NCBI GenBank assembly: GCA_035647855.1
Contig: DASRMP010000039.1
Location: 62,001 to 126,000, forward strand
DNA: 64,000 nucleotides
Direction of reading: 5' to 3'
DNA from: JAAZBW01 sp035647855
GTDB taxonomy: Bacteria; Actinomycetota; Actinomycetes; Actinomycetales; Actinomycetaceae
Both the position numbers and the translations under genes were made by a program. The notes under the pieces were generated by a model, which saw nothing but the letters and a program-made list of their open reading frames with translations, was not told where the DNA came from and did no database searches. Positions 60,484-64,000 of this stretch are shown here, one piece after another. Position 1 is the first letter of the stretch. Each line of letters opens with the position of its first letter.

Positions 60484-61443
60484 CTAGATGCCGAAGTCCT
60501 TCTCGCCGTTGAATACCGCCAGGGCGTCCTCCGCGCTCCAGTCGCCAAGCGTGATGGCGCTGATGGCCTTCGTCAGGCGGACCGCCTCGTCGAGTGAACG
60601 TTGGTGGAGGTTGCGTCCCGTGGCGTTGCCGATCGCGCCGCCCACGTGGATCTGCTCCCAAAGCTGCGTCAGGAAAGTCTCCGCGTCCACGGTCGAACCA
60701 CCCGCGCACACCAGGCCCGTGCGGCCGGCCGCAGCCGCTGCTTCCTTGAGTTTCGTCGCCGCGGACACGGTCTCATCGCCCTTCGGCGGGTTGACCTTGA
60801 CGAAGTCGGCCCCGAGAGCGACCGCCACGCCGGCTGCGCCCGCGATCAAGTGGGCGTCCTTCTCGTCCGCGACCGCGCGCCCACGCGGGTATATCCACAA
60901 CACGACGATCAGGCCGGCCCTGTGCGCATCCGCGACGAGTTGGCCGGCCTCCCGCAGCATTTCGGCCTCGTAGCCGCTGCCGAGATAGATCGTGTAACCC
61001 ACGCCCACGACGTTCACGCCGTTCTCGCGCAGATCGAGCACGCTCCGCAGCTCGTGGAGCTGCGTGGAGAGCGGATCGTCCTGGTGCTTCGCCGGGTCCT
61101 TCGCCGACGTCTTCACCAGGTGCGTCTTCGAGTTCATCTTGACCAGGTAGTTTATGTCCGGGTAGTCGGCCGCATACTGGGCGATCAGTCCGCGCTGACC
61201 TGCGAGAATGCCACACACGCCCTGGCTCCCGATCCGGAAGAGGTGCTCGGGCTCATTGTCCGCCGGGTCGATGCCCTCGCCGTAGAAGTCGTCGTTCAGG
61301 TGCTCGAACTTCTGGTCACAGGCGAACAGCATCAGCCGTCCGGTGCCGCGAGTGGCGGCGAAGTAGTTGTCGATGTATGTCTCACGCGCACTGGTCGGCA
61401 CATCCATTGGTATGCGGACTTGTTCACGGGTAATGCTCGGCAT
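60484..61443 (-). CDS. fbaB: Class I fructose-bisphosphate aldolase (DhnA/FbaB type)
   Basis: The 319-residue TIM-barrel protein belongs to the archaeal-type class I aldolase/DeoC-LacD group: LFACDQKFEHLN near the N-terminus, GADFVKVNPPKGD with the probable Schiff-base Lys, and CAGGSTVDAETFL and IGNATGRNLHQRS phosphate-binding loops. It cleaves or forms fructose-1,6-bisphosphate, which pairs functionally with the neighbouring FBPase. GAAGGAGGA precedes ATG 61443; a longer open frame lacks a ribosome site. Activity on related ketose phosphates is possible. Confidence 0.8.
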   Translation of the reverse strand: MPSITREQVRIPMDVPTSARETYIDNYFAATRGTGRLMLFACDQKFEHLNDDFYGEGIDPADNEPEHLFRIGSQGVCGILAGQRGLIAQYAADYPDINYLVKMNSKTHLVKTSAKDPAKHQDDPLSTQLHELRSVLDLRENGVNVVGVGYTIYLGSGYEAEMLREAGQLVADAHRAGLIVVLWIYPRGRAVADEKDAHLIAGAAGVAVALGADFVKVNPPKGDETVSAATKLKEAAAAAGRTGLVCAGGSTVDAETFLTQLWEQIHVGGAIGNATGRNLHQRSLDEAVRLTKAISAITLGDWSAEDALAVFNGEKDFGI

Positions 61444-61570
61444 TGAATCCTCCTTCGGCTTCCTTTGCCGCCAAGCTCGGGCTTTCGACATCGGTTTGCA
61501 CCGGCAGCCCGCAAGTATGGCAATACCTTCACCCTACGCCTCGGACAGGCAGATATCCGATGAAGCTGGC

Positions 61571-64000
61571 TCATTGTGGATTCCAGACGAGCGTCGTCGC
61601 GGTCACCGGCTGGACGGGCCTGCCCGGCATTCCTCGCACAGTCACGGTCACAATGCCCGCTGGCAGCGTGCCGGCGGCGAACACTGCCTCCGCGTGCGCG
61701 TTCCTCACCTCGGGTTCGCGTTGCGCGAGGAGTGCACCGTTCTCGTCGTGGACGGCGACGACGAGGGCGTGGTCCTCGCCGGTGTCGATGTCCACCTCGA
61801 TCGGGAGGTCCTCGTTGGCGGCGACGAAGTCGGGCGCCAGCACCCTGAGCGGCGCGCGACCCTCCGCCTCCCTGTAGGCGACCGGCTGCGCGGTGAGGAT
61901 CTCCTGCAGTTCGTCGTGGACCGCCCTGTTCGATTGCAGGTGGCCGTGCTGGTCCACGACCCGGCGCAGCAGGTTGGAGTTCGGTGCCTGGCCGAGACCG
62001 ACCGCCCCGGGCATGGGGACGGTGCCGTCCCCGAAGTCCTCCCGCCCTGCGATGGTCCGCACGGCGACCACCCCGCTTCCGGTGCGGCGGATCGTGGTGG
62101 CCGTGGGCTGCCGCGTCCCCACGATCATGTGCGTGTCTGTCAGCGCTCCGGGACGCGCAGTCTCCGCGGTCTGCAGCGCAGTGTGGAAGGACATCGCGTC
62201 CGCCGCCCGGGCGCTGTCGAGGTCCGGGAGTGTGGTCTCGGTGATCTTCAGGTAGCCCGTGCCCTGTTCAATGCACGCGTACTCCGGCAGCAGCTGGTAC
62301 AGGGACGGCAGGCTGCGTGAGAACTCGGTCAGGTCCAGTGTGAACGGGCCGGCACCCTTTCGGATGCCGTTGACAAGCTGCTCCAGCGCGGTGGCGGCAC
62401 CGCGCCACGGAGTGCCGAGCGTGATGAGTTTCCGGGTGATCTCCGCGCCGCCCTCCTTCTCGATGAACCAGCGGGCAACGAGTCCTCCCATGGAGTGCCC
62501 GATGAGCACCAGTTTCGCGTCCTTGTACCGCCCGCCCTGGGCCCGCCATCGCTCGAGCGCCTCGCCGGCGATCCGAGCGAGCCGACGGCCGTTGTAGCGG
62601 TTGGACAGCCGCCAGTCGTACGGCATCGGCAAGAGGTTTCCCGGGTACGGGTCGCCGGGCCGCTGCCGCCGGAAACCGAGTTCTTCGAGGAATGCCAGCA
62701 GTTCGGTGTAGCCGTGGATCGGGGTCCACAGCCGTGGGATGGCGTGCACTGTGGGCATCAGCCCGATCGGCTCCACGCCGTCGCCGGGATGATCGTCCCC
62801 GATGCCGGCGGGTAGTCGCAGACCAGTGATGGATCTGAAGCCGCTGGTGGCACCTCGCCAGATCGCGCCGCTGGTCGGCGCCCACACCATGTGGTTCGCG
62901 GCGGGAGCGCCGTCCCGCGCGACCCCCAGGGTGGATCCCATGATCCCCGGCAGCACCACCACGACGTCGTTCGGAGTGACTGTCCTTTCGCTCCTGGTCA
63001 GGGATCGGGAACCCGTCGTCGGGACCTCCGACATCGACAGGACGTCCGAAAGGACCTCGAGGGCGGGGGCTTCCTCGAAGAAGCTCACGTGATCGGAGGG
63101 GACCAGGTGGACTTGCGGTACTGGATCGCGGCCCTCAGGGACTCCTTGCGCGCTGGTCACCGTGACCGCGAGGTCATTGGGTTTGTTGAAGAAGACAAGG
63201 TCGGCGATCTTGCCCTTGAGTTTCCCCGGGTTGAGCCGGCCGAGCAGCCGCGCGAGCACGCCGCCCGGTGCCGTCTCTTCACTCACCGCTGGGATGAGCG
63301 AACGGTCGCCGACGAGCAGCTGATAGCGCGTGTGCGGGTCAGGGGCGTTGCCGAGTTGCTTCACGAAACCGGAACCCGGCTCCATCTGGTCGAGGGACCG
63401 GTCCACCTTCTCGATGGCGCCGAGCAGCGCTGAGAGCACTGTCACCGGCCAGGCCACCGGAATGAACCCGTTGGCAGCGAAGGCGATCGCCGCCGTCGCC
63501 CACTTCTGCACGTCGGCCCACTCGGACCCGAGATGCGGTGTGCCGACGGTGATCAGCTGGTTGATGCCCACTCCGCCGATCCGTTCGACGAGGTGGCGAG
63601 AGACGAGTCCTCCCATCGAGTGGGCGACGACGTCGAGTCGTTTCCCGTGGCCTTCGCCGAGGCCGACGCCGGCGAGCATCGCACCCAGCGATGCGGCGTT
63701 CTCCTCGATGATGGTATGCACGCTCTCGTAGTCGAAGGCGAGCACGGCGCGGTTCGCGCCAGTGGTCGCCATGTACCGGGAGCTCCGGGCCATGGCCAGG
63801 GTGTCACCGGTGATGCCGTGCACATAGACGACAACCGAGTCCGCGGCGGCGACCGCCTGCTTCACCGCGTCCTTGTTCCCGTCATAGCTGACCACGCCTT
63901 CGTCGGACACGGTAGCGAGCCGGAGGACCGGGTAGGCGGGAGGAAGACCGAAGACGTTGCCGACCAGCTTGCGGAACAGGATCCTGATGGCGCCACGGAG
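61571..64000 (-). CDS. Tandem alpha/beta-hydrolase (lipase/LCAT-like) protein, 5' end beyond window
   Basis: At least 809 residues are encoded. The frame has no stop up to the window edge, and the first 30 codons there (ending PAYPVLRLATV before a possible GTG at 63910) read as protein, so the true start is probably outside. Two hydrolase units follow one another: VVVYVHGITGDT with VVAHSMGGLVSRHL, and VVVLPGIMGSTL with LIGHSMGGLVARWF, each with a G/A-H-S-M-G nucleophile elbow. The second unit resembles LCAT/PDAT acyltransferases. The C-terminal ~95 residues look like a beta-sandwich. The substrate and location are unknown; no signal peptide can be judged. Confidence 0.75.
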   Translation of the reverse strand, partial: LRGAIRILFRKLVGNVFGLPPAYPVLRLATVSDEGVVSYDGNKDAVKQAVAAADSVVVYVHGITGDTLAMARSSRYMATTGANRAVLAFDYESVHTIIEENAASLGAMLAGVGLGEGHGKRLDVVAHSMGGLVSRHLVERIGGVGINQLITVGTPHLGSEWADVQKWATAAIAFAANGFIPVAWPVTVLSALLGAIEKVDRSLDQMEPGSGFVKQLGNAPDPHTRYQLLVGDRSLIPAVSEETAPGGVLARLLGRLNPGKLKGKIADLVFFNKPNDLAVTVTSAQGVPEGRDPVPQVHLVPSDHVSFFEEAPALEVLSDVLSMSEVPTTGSRSLTRSERTVTPNDVVVVLPGIMGSTLGVARDGAPAANHMVWAPTSGAIWRGATSGFRSITGLRLPAGIGDDHPGDGVEPIGLMPTVHAIPRLWTPIHGYTELLAFLEELGFRRQRPGDPYPGNLLPMPYDWRLSNRYNGRRLARIAGEALERWRAQGGRYKDAKLVLIGHSMGGLVARWFIEKEGGAEITRKLITLGTPWRGAATALEQLVNGIRKGAGPFTLDLTEFSRSLPSLYQLLPEYACIEQGTGYLKITETTLPDLDSARAADAMSFHTALQTAETARPGALTDTHMIVGTRQPTATTIRRTGSGVVAVRTIAGREDFGDGTVPMPGAVGLGQAPNSNLLRRVVDQHGHLQSNRAVHDELQEILTAQPVAYREAEGRAPLRVLAPDFVAANEDLPIEVDIDTGEDHALVVAVHDENGALLAQREPEVRNAHAEAVFAAGTLPAGIVTVTVRGMPGRPVQPVTATTLVWNPQ

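Overview
This window is GC-rich, densely packed bacterial DNA with actinobacterial marker genes: pafBC, tatAC, helY, rbpA, garA/ftsR, the pgsA-DUF881-sbp-DUF881 cluster and an iniA/iniC pair. The nrfHA operon with System II cytochrome c maturation, an OFA-type transporter and a class III fructose-bisphosphatase suggest a facultatively anaerobic actinomycete. An Actinomycetaceae-like or related lineage is a low-confidence guess. No tRNA, rRNA, CRISPR array, insertion sequence or prophage was seen.

Layout. 1-9.4 kb: PH-domain protein, pafB-pafC, tatA-tatC, a diacylglycerol-kinase-like gene, helY, then lnt-ppm, all on + and mostly overlapping or tightly spaced. A strong hairpin separates this run from the convergent rbpA, which has a SigR-like promoter. 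10-15.6 kb: a short TetR, an OFA transporter, a cytidylate-kinase-like protein, a class II UvrA-like ATPase and a pterin dehydratase. 15.8-24.2 kb: a thioredoxin-CcdA fusion, a Mug-type glycosylase, a CPBP-TetR operon with a visible operator, a lipoprotein, an FAD oxidoreductase, gluconokinase and zwf. 24.4-30.4 kb: one operon for nitrite ammonification (nrfH, nrfA) plus its cytochrome c assembly factors (TPR protein, resB, ccsA, resA). 30.4-44.4 kb: housekeeping genes and the conserved garA/ftsR/resR/pgsA neighbourhood, lacking gcvH and the DUF151 nuclease, then a GH3 glycosidase. 44.6-46 kb: a SHOCT protein and ppk2.

46-57 kb is the most interesting part: an expanded iniBAC-like island. A membrane-anchored Hsp70-like protein and a large AAA/LuxR regulator (IniR-like) are followed by an acidic repeat protein with an IniB-type N-terminus and a four-helix membrane protein. 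Facing them on the minus strand are a second acidic repeat protein, an IniA-like and an IniC-like dynamin. The long intergenic region that follows holds an array of about nine copies of a motif close to AAACKCCTACRG. Four central copies have exact dyad symmetry and 20-bp spacing. A related inverted pair lies before the IniB-like gene. I infer that this is the binding site of the LuxR regulator and that the island is an envelope-stress or membrane-remodelling module.

57-64 kb: an orphan trpB next to the array, a class III FBPase converging on a class I aldolase across a 38-bp perfect palindrome, and a tandem alpha/beta-hydrolase protein that runs off the window end.
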